From a virus, in IMG/VR virus record IMGVR_UViG_3300018059_000012, positions 1-64,000 of that record: a stretch of 64,000 nt of DNA. One strand, given 5' to 3'. Below are positions 49,255 to 57,150 of this stretch, piece after piece (positions within the stretch are counted from its first letter, which is position 1; every line of letters starts with the position of its first letter). The notes below the pieces were generated by a model that was not told the origin of the DNA, ran no database searches, and saw only the letters and a program-made list of their open reading frames with translations. Made by a program: the position numbers and the translations under genes.

Positions 49255-49866
49255 ATGGCGCAGAATCCGATTCTCATCCACGTCGGGCGAGGGGACATCT
49301 ACATCAACGTCCCGATTCCGACAGTTCCGCCGGTCCCGCTGAACGTGGACGGGAGTCCGCAGCCGGGCGGGCGGTTCATCGGGAGTACACTGGACGCTGC
49401 GGCGCTGATCGTCAGCCCGACGACGTTCGACATCGAGACCCAGCAGGACACCGGGAACGTCGGTTACGTCACGATCAAAGAGGATGCTCGGATCGAGTTC
49501 ACCCCTGGTGAGCTCTCTTACGAGAATCTCCGCGACATGACCCTGAGCCGATTGGACCAGGTGACCGGCATCAGCTTCGGTGGTGTCATCAATCCTCAGC
49601 TCTTCTCGGTTCTGATCGTCGCCCCACGGCGTGCGGGTGGCTTCATCTCCGCAATGCTCTATCAGGCGATCTTCGGCGAGGCGAGGAACTGGGCCTTCGC
49701 GCGGCAGACGAACATGGCGCCCAAGATCGCAGCCAGGGCACAGTCACTCACGACTCGCAACCAGGGCGATCGTCTCGGGTACTTCTTCCCGAACACGCCC
49801 TTCGGTACGCCGCCAGCGTACGCGTTCGTCACGCCGGCACAGATCCCGACAGGTCAGGGTACGTAG
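49255..49866 (+). CDS. Major tail tube-like protein
   Basis: 203 residues after GAAGGAGTCTAAGGC. Beta-rich with Thr/Ile strands (SPTTFDIETQQDTGNVGYVT) and a Pro/Gly-rich end; it is followed by a hairpin and by the chaperone pair, the classic order tube - chaperones - tape measure. High GC3 fits an abundant protein. No sheath gene precedes it. Confidence 0.6.
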   Translation: MAQNPILIHVGRGDIYINVPIPTVPPVPLNVDGSPQPGGRFIGSTLDAAALIVSPTTFDIETQQDTGNVGYVTIKEDARIEFTPGELSYENLRDMTLSRLDQVTGISFGGVINPQLFSVLIVAPRRAGGFISAMLYQAIFGEARNWAFARQTNMAPKIAARAQSLTTRNQGDRLGYFFPNTPFGTPPAYAFVTPAQIPTGQGT

Positions 49867-49881
49867 CACTGCAGTGCCTTA

Positions 49882-49913
49882 GCCCGGTGCCCCTTCATGC
49901 AGGGGCACCGGGC
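49882..49913 (+). terminator. Perfect GC-rich hairpin after tail tube gene
   Basis: GCCCGGTGCCCC (49882-49893) pairs exactly with GGGGCACCGGGC (49902-49913), loop TTCATGCA. No T tract. Just upstream is the palindrome GCACTGCAGTGC (49866-49877). Confidence 0.6.
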
Positions 49914-49918
49914 GCAAC

Positions 49919-49935
49919 AACGACATAGATGGAGG
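49919..49935 (+). promoter_or_regulatory. AACGACA leader element with ribosome site
   Basis: AACGACATAGATGGAGG begins five bases after the hairpin and ends seven before ATG 49943. Confidence 0.5.
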
Positions 49936-49942
49936 CTTGACC

Positions 49943-50473
49943 ATGGCGGGATATGGCAACATCGAAATGCTCCCACTACCGTCCGGCAACAAGGTCCGCG
50001 TCAAACGTGTTTCGCTCCTGACGCAAGTCCGGCTCAAGCAGATCCCACCGAACCTGATCAGTGCAGTCTGGTCCGTGTTCGGGCGTGATGGCGACGGACC
50101 AGCGCCCCCGATCAACATGAACGAGCGGGCGGAGACCATGATCGGCCTGATGGACGCGGCGATCAAGGCTGTGGTCGTGGATCTCAAGATCGTCGATGAA
50201 GGGCTGAGCGAGACCACAGTCGATGCCGAGGGATTCACGATCGGGCAGGTCAACATCCGCGACATTCCGGATACGGACAAGGCGCTCATCTTCGGATTCT
50301 GTCAGGGGAGTGTGAACGCGAGTCCGATTACCATGGAGGTGGAGCGCGACCTGAAGTCCTTTCCTCCTGAGCCCGCACGCGAGACTCCTGGACCTAGCGG
50401 CGACGCGGTACGGGATACGACCGAGCAGCATGATTCGCCTGAGTCCGAAGTCGGCGTTGGCCCTCGCCTTTGA
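49943..50473 (+). CDS. Candidate tail assembly chaperone
   Basis: 176 residues. It lies between tail tube and tape measure and overlaps the next frame, as gpG does with gpT in lambda-type tails. Beta N-terminus (MLPLPSGNKVRVKRVSLL), helical middle, acidic and disordered C-terminus (PGPSGDAVRDTTEQHDSP). The sequence itself gives no family. Confidence 0.55.
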   Translation: MAGYGNIEMLPLPSGNKVRVKRVSLLTQVRLKQIPPNLISAVWSVFGRDGDGPAPPINMNERAETMIGLMDAAIKAVVVDLKIVDEGLSETTVDAEGFTIGQVNIRDIPDTDKALIFGFCQGSVNASPITMEVERDLKSFPPEPARETPGPSGDAVRDTTEQHDSPESEVGVGPRL

Positions 50474-50621
50474 TATGGCGCTGGCGCTCAGAGGCACGCT
50501 CGAGGAAGTCGCAGCCATGGAAGAGTCGATGCAACGGGCCAATGATCCTGAGGGCAGTGGGAAATACTCGGTGTTCACGCCTGAGGAGATCGAGAAGCAG
50601 GGCGGCTTGCTGAAGTTCTAA
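50430..50621 (+). CDS. Second chaperone-like frame, possible frameshift product
   Basis: 63 residues from ATG 50430, overlapping the upstream gene by 44 bases. This frame is open from 50355, so +1 or -2 slippage within 50355-50473 could make a fusion. I see no obvious slippery run. A separate start is equally possible. Helical (SPKSALALAFDMALALRGTLEE). Confidence 0.5.
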   Translation: MIRLSPKSALALAFDMALALRGTLEEVAAMEESMQRANDPEGSGKYSVFTPEEIEKQGGLLKF

Positions 50622-50634
50622 GAGGAGCGCAAGC

Positions 50635-52998
50635 ATGGGTGGCGGGAATCCTGAACTGATTGTTCGCACGGGCGTTGAAGGGCAGGCGGAAACGCTTGGC
50701 TTCTTCAAGCAGCTCCAGGACGCCGCGGGCAAATTGAAGGATGGATTCAAGAACATCGCCGGCGCTGACATCAGTGCGCCGATGATGCAACTTGGGGAGA
50801 GCTTCCGTGCTGGGGCGTCTGCCGCCCAAGGCATGGGCGGGATGGTCCAGCTCCTCTCAGGATCAATGTCGGCGATGACGTCACCGCTTGGCATTGTCGC
50901 CGCCGGTGTTGGGGCACTCATCGGGATCATGAACAAGGCGGCGAGTGCGACGGAAAGCGTCTACCGTGAGATGCGCTCACTCACGGCGGTCACAGGGATG
51001 ACTGTCGAAGAGACCAACGTTCTCGCCGATGCGTTCAAGCTGATGGGCTTCGAAGGCGACATGATGACACGAACGATGTTCCGGCTCTCGATGGAGATCG
51101 AGAACGGAGGCAAGAAGCTAGGAGCCTATGGCGTTGCGATTCGCGATGTCGATGGGAACATGCGCAGTACTGGTGAAATCTTCGAAGATACGCTGAAGCG
51201 ACTTGGTGAAATCAGTAACGCTAGTCAGCGCAATGCGGCGTTGATGCAGTTGTTCGGCCGCGCAGGACGCGAACTGGCTCCGATGTTGGAACAGGGCGCG
51301 GCAGGGTTGGAGAAGTTCAAAGAGAAAGCACGTGACGTCGGGATCATGACCAAGGAGGACATGGAACGAACGAAGGAGTTGATTCAGGCTAAGGCTGCCC
51401 TGAGTGATGCCTTCGAAGATATGTGGATTGTGCTTGGTCGCTCATTGATCCCGGCACTCAGCGAAGGTGTGAAGGTTCTGAACTTCTTCATCGAGGGTGT
51501 GACTGCGATCATCGGCTTGACTATCGAATGGATCAAGTGGATGATTACATCGAATGAGGCACTTGATCCACTTTCGGTCTCGTTGAAGGCGGTCGCGGCA
51601 GCAATCTGGGCAATTGGGAAGGGGATCGAATTCATCAAGTCGTTTGGAAAGGTTGTCGCTGATTTTATCGTTGCTCCAACTGGAGCGCCTGGAGCCAAGT
51701 CGACATCGAAAGCGTCGGCACCTGGGGCGATCGTTACACCTGATGATATCAACGAACAGGCGAAATCACGGGATGCTCAGCTGAAAATCGATCAGAAGTA
51801 CTTCAGTGATCTGCGATTCATGGAGACCGGATCCAAGGTTGAGCAGCTCAAGATGCAGATGGGGTATAACGAACTCATCATTCAGGCCGAGCGTGAAAAG
51901 ACCGCGGCACTCCTGAAGATCACCAACGATCCGATTAAGATCGAGAAGCTCAATCGTGAGCTGAATGAGAAGGAGATCGCCGCCGCTGGGGAGCGTCGTC
52001 TTGCACTTCTACAGATTCGTCAGGCTGAGGCTGATGATGCCAAGAAGTCAATGGATGATCAGGTCAAGGCACGGCGTGATGCGAGTGAGCGAGAGATCAG
52101 GGTTGTCGAGATGCAGCGTGACTCCGAGTCTCGCCTGATTGAGCGCGTCGACACGGATGCCAAGACCAAGATCGAGGATCGGAAGAATCTCGAGATCGAT
52201 TCGACGCGGCAGATCACCGAAGCCAAGAAGGGGGCGATCGATTCTGAGATCGCCGCGAATAAGGCGTTAGCGCTCCAGTACCAGGACAATGCGGTACTTC
52301 AGCAGGATGTCCAGCGTAAGCTGATGGATCTCGCCAATCAACGGGCGAACGTTGAGCTGGATCAGATCTCACGCGTAGCCAAGGCTCGCGATGACGCGGC
52401 CAAGGCTGAGCAGGATCGCCGGGACAAAGAAGCCGGTATGCTCGGCCAGCTCATCAAGATGGCTGAAGACTACGCCAAGAGTCAAGGTCGGAAGACCATT
52501 ACGAGTGGTGATATTGGACAAGCTATGCAACAACAGGAGAAGCAAACAGGCAATCAGTTTGCGCAGTTCTTTGGTGGTGGGGCGGTGGATCCCGCGAAGA
52601 TGCGGCAGGCGATGGAGTTTCAGCAGTTCCAGCGTCAGATGCAACAGCAGGGCAGTACGCCAGAGAGTGTACTCTCATCGTCATTTGGGCAGGCGCAGAA
52701 GACAATGGGTCCGGGACTTGGTTATGATGCCGCGACAGCCGCATACAATCGTGGTGACATTGGAATGGGTAACATCATGTATCAGCAGGCGCAAGGACAG
52801 GCTGAGATCGAACGCGCCGGTGGTGGCATTCCAAAAGACAGATCCGGTGTCGGGAACATCGTACAGGATCTGAAGAAGTCTGGTGACCAAGCGATTCAGG
52901 ACATGCTCGGGAGAATTCCACCGATCATGGGCGATTGGTTCACCAATTTCTCGGATGGTCTCATCCGCAAGCTTGAGGAGGAGGCCGCCAGAATATGA
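50635..52998 (+). CDS. Tail tape measure protein
   Basis: 787 residues. Gly/Ala/Met-rich hydrophobic segment (SAMTSPLGIVAAGVGALIGI) near residues 80-105, TP901-type features (EETNVLADAFKLMGFEG, QRNAALMQLFGRAGRELAPM), a hydrophobic patch at about 285-300 (LNFFIEGVTAIIGLTIEWIK), then long coiled coils to the end. The length suggests a tail of roughly 110-120 nm at 0.15 nm per residue. Overlap-free start after AGAGGAGCGCAAGC. Confidence 0.85.
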   Translation: MGGGNPELIVRTGVEGQAETLGFFKQLQDAAGKLKDGFKNIAGADISAPMMQLGESFRAGASAAQGMGGMVQLLSGSMSAMTSPLGIVAAGVGALIGIMNKAASATESVYREMRSLTAVTGMTVEETNVLADAFKLMGFEGDMMTRTMFRLSMEIENGGKKLGAYGVAIRDVDGNMRSTGEIFEDTLKRLGEISNASQRNAALMQLFGRAGRELAPMLEQGAAGLEKFKEKARDVGIMTKEDMERTKELIQAKAALSDAFEDMWIVLGRSLIPALSEGVKVLNFFIEGVTAIIGLTIEWIKWMITSNEALDPLSVSLKAVAAAIWAIGKGIEFIKSFGKVVADFIVAPTGAPGAKSTSKASAPGAIVTPDDINEQAKSRDAQLKIDQKYFSDLRFMETGSKVEQLKMQMGYNELIIQAEREKTAALLKITNDPIKIEKLNRELNEKEIAAAGERRLALLQIRQAEADDAKKSMDDQVKARRDASEREIRVVEMQRDSESRLIERVDTDAKTKIEDRKNLEIDSTRQITEAKKGAIDSEIAANKALALQYQDNAVLQQDVQRKLMDLANQRANVELDQISRVAKARDDAAKAEQDRRDKEAGMLGQLIKMAEDYAKSQGRKTITSGDIGQAMQQQEKQTGNQFAQFFGGGAVDPAKMRQAMEFQQFQRQMQQQGSTPESVLSSSFGQAQKTMGPGLGYDAATAAYNRGDIGMGNIMYQQAQGQAEIERAGGGIPKDRSGVGNIVQDLKKSGDQAIQDMLGRIPPIMGDWFTNFSDGLIRKLEEEAARI

Positions 52999-53021
52999 AC
53001 AGAGCTAGAAGGAATTGGAGG

Positions 53022-53120
53022 ATGTCCAGCGTGGCAATATGGATCTCTCCCCGTCTAGAGGGAAAACTTTCAACTGGGGTCAACCTCTGCCTACTGGGTA
53101 GGGATCTGAGGGGGGTCTAG
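53022..53120 (+). CDS. Possible 32-residue peptide
   Basis: An open frame directly after AATTGGAGG, filling most of the 123-base gap. No similarity; the GC-rich TGAGGGGGG ribosome-like run for the next gene lies in its 3' end. Weak. Confidence 0.25.
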   Translation: MSSVAIWISPRLEGKLSTGVNLCLLGRDLRGV

Positions 53121-53121
53121 C

Positions 53122-53559
53122 ATGGCCCAATTGAACATCCCGACTCCCCCAATCGGGGCACCATTCCCGCTTGGGGGCGTGTACCTGGATAACGTCCGGT
53201 TCACGACGAACCCGAAGACGTACAAGCCAGTTCAATGGAAGAAGCGCTATTCAATCCAGGACGCGATCGGTGGGAAGGTGACCATCCAGGACTTCGGGAC
53301 GTTTGCGAAAGACTGTGAAGTCGTGTTGGCGAGTGAGGACAAGCAGTTCCTTGATGAGCCAACGACGATTACGATTCACGAGAAGTTCAGGATACGTGGC
53401 GCGACCTTCGAGCTTCGGGACTGGATGCTTAACAACTTCACGATCTTCATGATGGAGTTCGAGCCGATCAACTTCAGGCCGAACATCTATCTGTACAACG
53501 CGAAGTTCAAGGTTGTCGCAATCAATACCTTGTGGGGCGTCACCTACGTGGGGACATAG
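53122..53559 (+). CDS. Tail protein
   Basis: 145 residues after the tape measure. Beta-rich (VTIQDFGTFAKDCEVVLASE); DNIRF-like opening (GGVYLDNVRFTTNP) and a FELRDWMLNNFTIFMMEFEP strand. Position and size fit a distal tail component. No family certain. Confidence 0.5.
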   Translation: MAQLNIPTPPIGAPFPLGGVYLDNVRFTTNPKTYKPVQWKKRYSIQDAIGGKVTIQDFGTFAKDCEVVLASEDKQFLDEPTTITIHEKFRIRGATFELRDWMLNNFTIFMMEFEPINFRPNIYLYNAKFKVVAINTLWGVTYVGT

Positions 53560-53562
53560 CCT

Positions 53563-54630
53563 ATGTCAGCGACCGTACAGTTCTACGATAGCGATGGCGC
53601 GACACAGATCACGAGCTTCGACTTTGGTGACATTGACGGGGGCGAGCATATTCGGCCAAAGAAGTTTGGGGTCCGATCAACATCTGATCGTGTCCTGAAC
53701 GGGGTCAATCAGCTCCTCGAAGCGATCGCTGGAAACGATGGTATCGACATGGTGTCCCATGCCGCTGATCCCGTGACCATCGGGACGCCCTACGGTCCAT
53801 CGGGACTCGCGGCACAGGCGACACTGTCTCCCACGGCATCAGGCGGTGTCTGGAGCGCGATAGGTCCGGTGGGCTACAAGGTCACCTGGACTAACGCGCT
53901 TGGTGAGACCATTGGCTCGGCTGAAGTTACGATCAACGTCGATGATGTCACCAAGCTTGTCACGCTGCTCTGGAACAGTGTCCCGGCAGGAGCAACAGGG
54001 GCGAAGGTCTACCGGACGTCACTGCCAGGGACGTACAGTGGGACCAACCTCCGTGCAACACTTGGGGCCACGAACACCTATGTCGACAATGGTGCTGCGA
54101 CGACAACAGGTGTCCCGCCATTGCTGAACACAACGGCGGGGTTCAATCTCGCTGCCGTGCTCTCGGCTCCTGCTGCTGGTGGGATCTGGCCAGTTATCGG
54201 GGCGCGATTCTGGCGCGTAGTCGGCTATGATGCTGATGACATCGAGCTGGGCAATAGTTTTGAGGCCACGGTCACTATCGATGATACAACGAAAACTGTG
54301 GCCCTCTCTTGGGCGGCGGTCACTGGCGCGAGTAAGATCCGAGTGTGGCGGAGCACAACGACTGGGGTATATGCCACACCGGCACTTGTCATCGAGCTGG
54401 CTGGTGGCGCTACTGCCTACGTCGACATCGGTACCGCGGTCACGGCCGGCACGTTGACCTCGACACCATCATACGGAATTCCTCCGACCGTGTTCGCCAG
54501 CGGTCCGATCAGCGAAGGACAGGTTGATATCGGAGAGTGGTACTTCATTTGGGTGCTCATCGATGTCCCAATCAATGCGCCAGAAGTCGGCAACCCCCGT
54601 CTCGTTTTTGAGACGGCACAGGAGAGTTAG
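53563..54630 (+). CDS. Tail protein with two Ig/Fn3-like repeats
   Basis: 355 residues. Two tandem units of about 100 residues (about 85-195 and 197-300) each have a WxxIG opening, an EVTINVDD/EATVTIDD strand, a V(T/A)LLW/LSW strand and a YR/WRST strand: an Fn3/Ig-like fold, duplicated. Such modules decorate phage tails and bind glycans weakly. N- and C-terminal parts are distinct (PNYGIPPTVFASGP-type end). Confidence 0.6.
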   Translation: MSATVQFYDSDGATQITSFDFGDIDGGEHIRPKKFGVRSTSDRVLNGVNQLLEAIAGNDGIDMVSHAADPVTIGTPYGPSGLAAQATLSPTASGGVWSAIGPVGYKVTWTNALGETIGSAEVTINVDDVTKLVTLLWNSVPAGATGAKVYRTSLPGTYSGTNLRATLGATNTYVDNGAATTTGVPPLLNTTAGFNLAAVLSAPAAGGIWPVIGARFWRVVGYDADDIELGNSFEATVTIDDTTKTVALSWAAVTGASKIRVWRSTTTGVYATPALVIELAGGATAYVDIGTAVTAGTLTSTPSYGIPPTVFASGPISEGQVDIGEWYFIWVLIDVPINAPEVGNPRLVFETAQES

Positions 54631-54632
54631 CT

Positions 54633-55646
54633 ATGTCGGTCACACTCGCAGATCTCAAGCTTTACTACGCACAGGTCGATCCGGACGACGATCTTGTCTC
54701 CCCAATTGGGGGCCCGATCGATCGAACCAAGCGTCCGGCGTTCATCGATGCCGCTGGGCTCATGCAGATCGTCAGCTCAACGACGGTCGACACCACGCAG
54801 CAGGTGACTGTGTTCGGACGTGATGTCACCGGTCTGATTATCAGCGAAGCCAAGATTCTGATCGGGGTGACGCCGGTTGTCATGTCCAGCACGTTCGAGC
54901 GGTTACTGAAGTCGATCAAGAATGCGCTGACTGTCGGTGACATCGCACTCGAGGGGCAGACCGGGCAGCTCTCTGGGCAGCTCGCCGGCGCGACACTCTT
55001 CGACGTCACGCTCCCTGTGGGGTTCTCTGCGGTCGATGGGGCGTTCAATCAGTGGGTGCTCCGTGGGACTGGGACCAGCAAGTCGATCCGGCGCGTCATC
55101 AACTACCGCGGTTTGGATCGGCTGGCGACAGTAGATCATCCCTATACGACACTCTTTCCAACGCCGGCAGTCGCCGGGGATAACAGGAGCGGAAGCGGCG
55201 AAGCCTTCGTACTCTCGAAGGGCTACTTCTTCGAGCGCAATCCGTCACAGGTTATCGAGATTCGGCGTCCGTTCTACAATTCGGCGGCAGACACACCGGG
55301 TGGCGCGATCAGGACGTACTACGCGAAGATGTTCTGGGATAACACGAGTCCGCAGGGACTCGCACTCCTCGCCGCACAGATCGCCGAAGCGAGTGACCCT
55401 AACGCGGACATCGCCTTCGCGCTCGGGACGACATTCAACGATGCCTTCTTCAACGCGGGCAACAGACAGACCGCCCCGGTGACTGGCGTTACGGCATTCG
55501 ATTCAGCGACCAAGGCTGTTCCGGGTGGCAGCGGAGATCTCAAGGCAGGATCCAACATCGCAATGTGGGCAGAGCTGACCCTGCTTGCCGGCGCGGCAGC
55601 GCAGAATTCGATCTGGACCCCGAGGCTGACCGGGCAGACGGTGTAA
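54633..55646 (+). CDS. Tail structural protein
   Basis: 337 residues. No catalytic motif; Thr/Ser/Val-rich strands and a central region (GYFFERNPSQVIEIRRPFYN). Clear AGGAGAGTTAGCT before the start. Probably a tail tip component by position. Confidence 0.5.
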   Translation: MSVTLADLKLYYAQVDPDDDLVSPIGGPIDRTKRPAFIDAAGLMQIVSSTTVDTTQQVTVFGRDVTGLIISEAKILIGVTPVVMSSTFERLLKSIKNALTVGDIALEGQTGQLSGQLAGATLFDVTLPVGFSAVDGAFNQWVLRGTGTSKSIRRVINYRGLDRLATVDHPYTTLFPTPAVAGDNRSGSGEAFVLSKGYFFERNPSQVIEIRRPFYNSAADTPGGAIRTYYAKMFWDNTSPQGLALLAAQIAEASDPNADIAFALGTTFNDAFFNAGNRQTAPVTGVTAFDSATKAVPGGSGDLKAGSNIAMWAELTLLAGAAAQNSIWTPRLTGQTV

Positions 55647-55647
55647 C

Positions 55648-56583
55648 ATGACGACAGAGAAATTTACCAACCTCGGCGAGAGCACACTCGCCGCGCCGTA
55701 TACGAGTGGTGGGTCGTCACTCACCGTCGTCTCGGCGGCGGGATTCCCGACGACAGGCGTGTTCCGCGTCTCACTCGGAAACGTGGCACGGACTGTCTGG
55801 CGCGTTGACAGCGTCGCCGGCGCTGTATTTACGGGTGCCGCTGAATTCAGTGATGGCAATGCCGCGAGCGCTGACACGGTCAAGATTGCCGCGAGTCGTG
55901 GCGTTGCGGAACGGTTTCTTCAGAGTCCTGAAGTCGACGAAGTCCGTGCTCCTACCGGTGTCTCAGCGGGTGACTTCTTCGGACCACTTTACAAACTCAT
56001 TGCTCTTGATCAGTCAGGATGGACATGGGATAATCAAGGCACCAAAACGGTTGTTCAAGCTAACGGAATTGTGTTTCTGTCAGGACCGGCAACCGGGGCA
56101 GGGACCAGCGTGGGGATGCGGCATACTAGTGCACCGGGTTCTCCCTATGTAATCACGGCCGCTATCCGACTATTGCAAGCTGGCGATGATGATGTCACCG
56201 CTTCCGCTGCATTGATGTTCGGAGGTATTGGGTGGCGATCCGGTGCGGGTGGTCTGAGACTGATTGTTGCGGCAGCGAATGGTGGGATCTACCTGTATCA
56301 GTACAACAACACTACGTCTTTTGATTTGATGCTGGTCGGTCGCCTTCCCGGATACAGTGGTGGACCGATTTGGCTGCAAATTGAAAATAACGGTGTCAAT
56401 CACTTTGCCCGCTATTCCCAGGACGGCGTGAACTTCACGCTGGTCCGTCAGTCTGTTATTGGTGAATTCACCGAGACTGATGTAGGAATTGTGGTTTCCA
56501 CAGAGGGAGCGCTAGCCTCGTTTCCTATTGACGGACCATTCGGTGTTGCCGGTATGAGTGTTCTGTCATGGCTTGAGACATAA
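55648..56583 (+). CDS. Tail protein with ConA-like lectin domain
   Basis: 311 residues. From about 120, a beta-sandwich pattern typical of ConA/DUF1349-like lectin domains: GTSVGMRHTSAPGSPYVITA, GGIGWRSGAGGLRLIVAA, PIWLQIENNG, HFARYSQDGVNFTLVRQ and a closing VGIVVSTEG strand. Likely a carbohydrate-binding tail tip part. Codons become more AT-rich after 56000. Confidence 0.6.
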   Translation: MTTEKFTNLGESTLAAPYTSGGSSLTVVSAAGFPTTGVFRVSLGNVARTVWRVDSVAGAVFTGAAEFSDGNAASADTVKIAASRGVAERFLQSPEVDEVRAPTGVSAGDFFGPLYKLIALDQSGWTWDNQGTKTVVQANGIVFLSGPATGAGTSVGMRHTSAPGSPYVITAAIRLLQAGDDDVTASAALMFGGIGWRSGAGGLRLIVAAANGGIYLYQYNNTTSFDLMLVGRLPGYSGGPIWLQIENNGVNHFARYSQDGVNFTLVRQSVIGEFTETDVGIVVSTEGALASFPIDGPFGVAGMSVLSWLET

Positions 56584-56589
56584 TCATCC

Positions 56590-57150
56590 ATGGCACCGAC
56601 CTCAGAATGGGGTCTGTTTGAATGGGGCGAGGCCGAGTGGGGGTCGGGCGAAGATGATGCCGTTGTTGTCATCGACCTTGCTCTCGATTGCCTCATCCCA
56701 GTCGAGAGCACTGGCTTCTTCGCAATCCAGCCACTTGATACTCCGATCCCTGTTGACAGCACTGGAGTCAAACCACTCTCGATCGATATGCTTATCCCGA
56801 TCGACAGCGTGGGTTTGGAGACACTCAACCGTCTTGACGCTATCCCAATTGATGCCCTCCTCGGAGGCATCCCGCTCACCCAGTATGCGGCGATCCCGAT
56901 CGATAGTACAGGACTTGATCCGAACAAGTTGCTCCTCATCTGGAGCGTCAGGCAACCGCTTGATACACCATTCTCGATTCGCTGGCGAGTCGTCCAGCGT
57001 GGGCTCATCGCCAAGCTCCAGTTGCGGTGGACAATCAGACAACATATCATGCCATTCACGCTTCGCTGGAATGTTGTCCCTGACATCCTCTCGCCGCTCA
57101 TCAGCATCGATGTCCAGAAGCCATTTGGGTCGATCACGAAAACGCCATGA
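56590..57150 (+). CDS. Structural protein with IPIDS repeats and LRW repeats
   Basis: 186 residues. N-terminus is Trp/Glu-rich (EWGLFEWGEAEWGSGE). Then five IP(I/V)(D/E)S repeats of the same type as in the protein at 34579, and a C-terminal tandem set with FSIRWRV, LQLRWTI and FTLRWNV. Relatedness to the 34579 product is visible despite 22 kb separation. Function unknown; a repetitive beta fibre is likely. Confidence 0.55.
   Translation: MAPTSEWGLFEWGEAEWGSGEDDAVVVIDLALDCLIPVESTGFFAIQPLDTPIPVDSTGVKPLSIDMLIPIDSVGLETLNRLDAIPIDALLGGIPLTQYAAIPIDSTGLDPNKLLLIWSVRQPLDTPFSIRWRVVQRGLIAKLQLRWTIRQHIMPFTLRWNVVPDILSPLISIDVQKPFGSITKTP
56688..56920 (+). repeat. Five IPIDS-type coding repeats
   Basis: Units end in IPVES, IPVDS, IPIDS, IPIDA and IPIDS, spaced 15-18 residues apart. 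Codons vary between copies. Same motif as the nine-copy array at 34705-35130. Confidence 0.7.
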
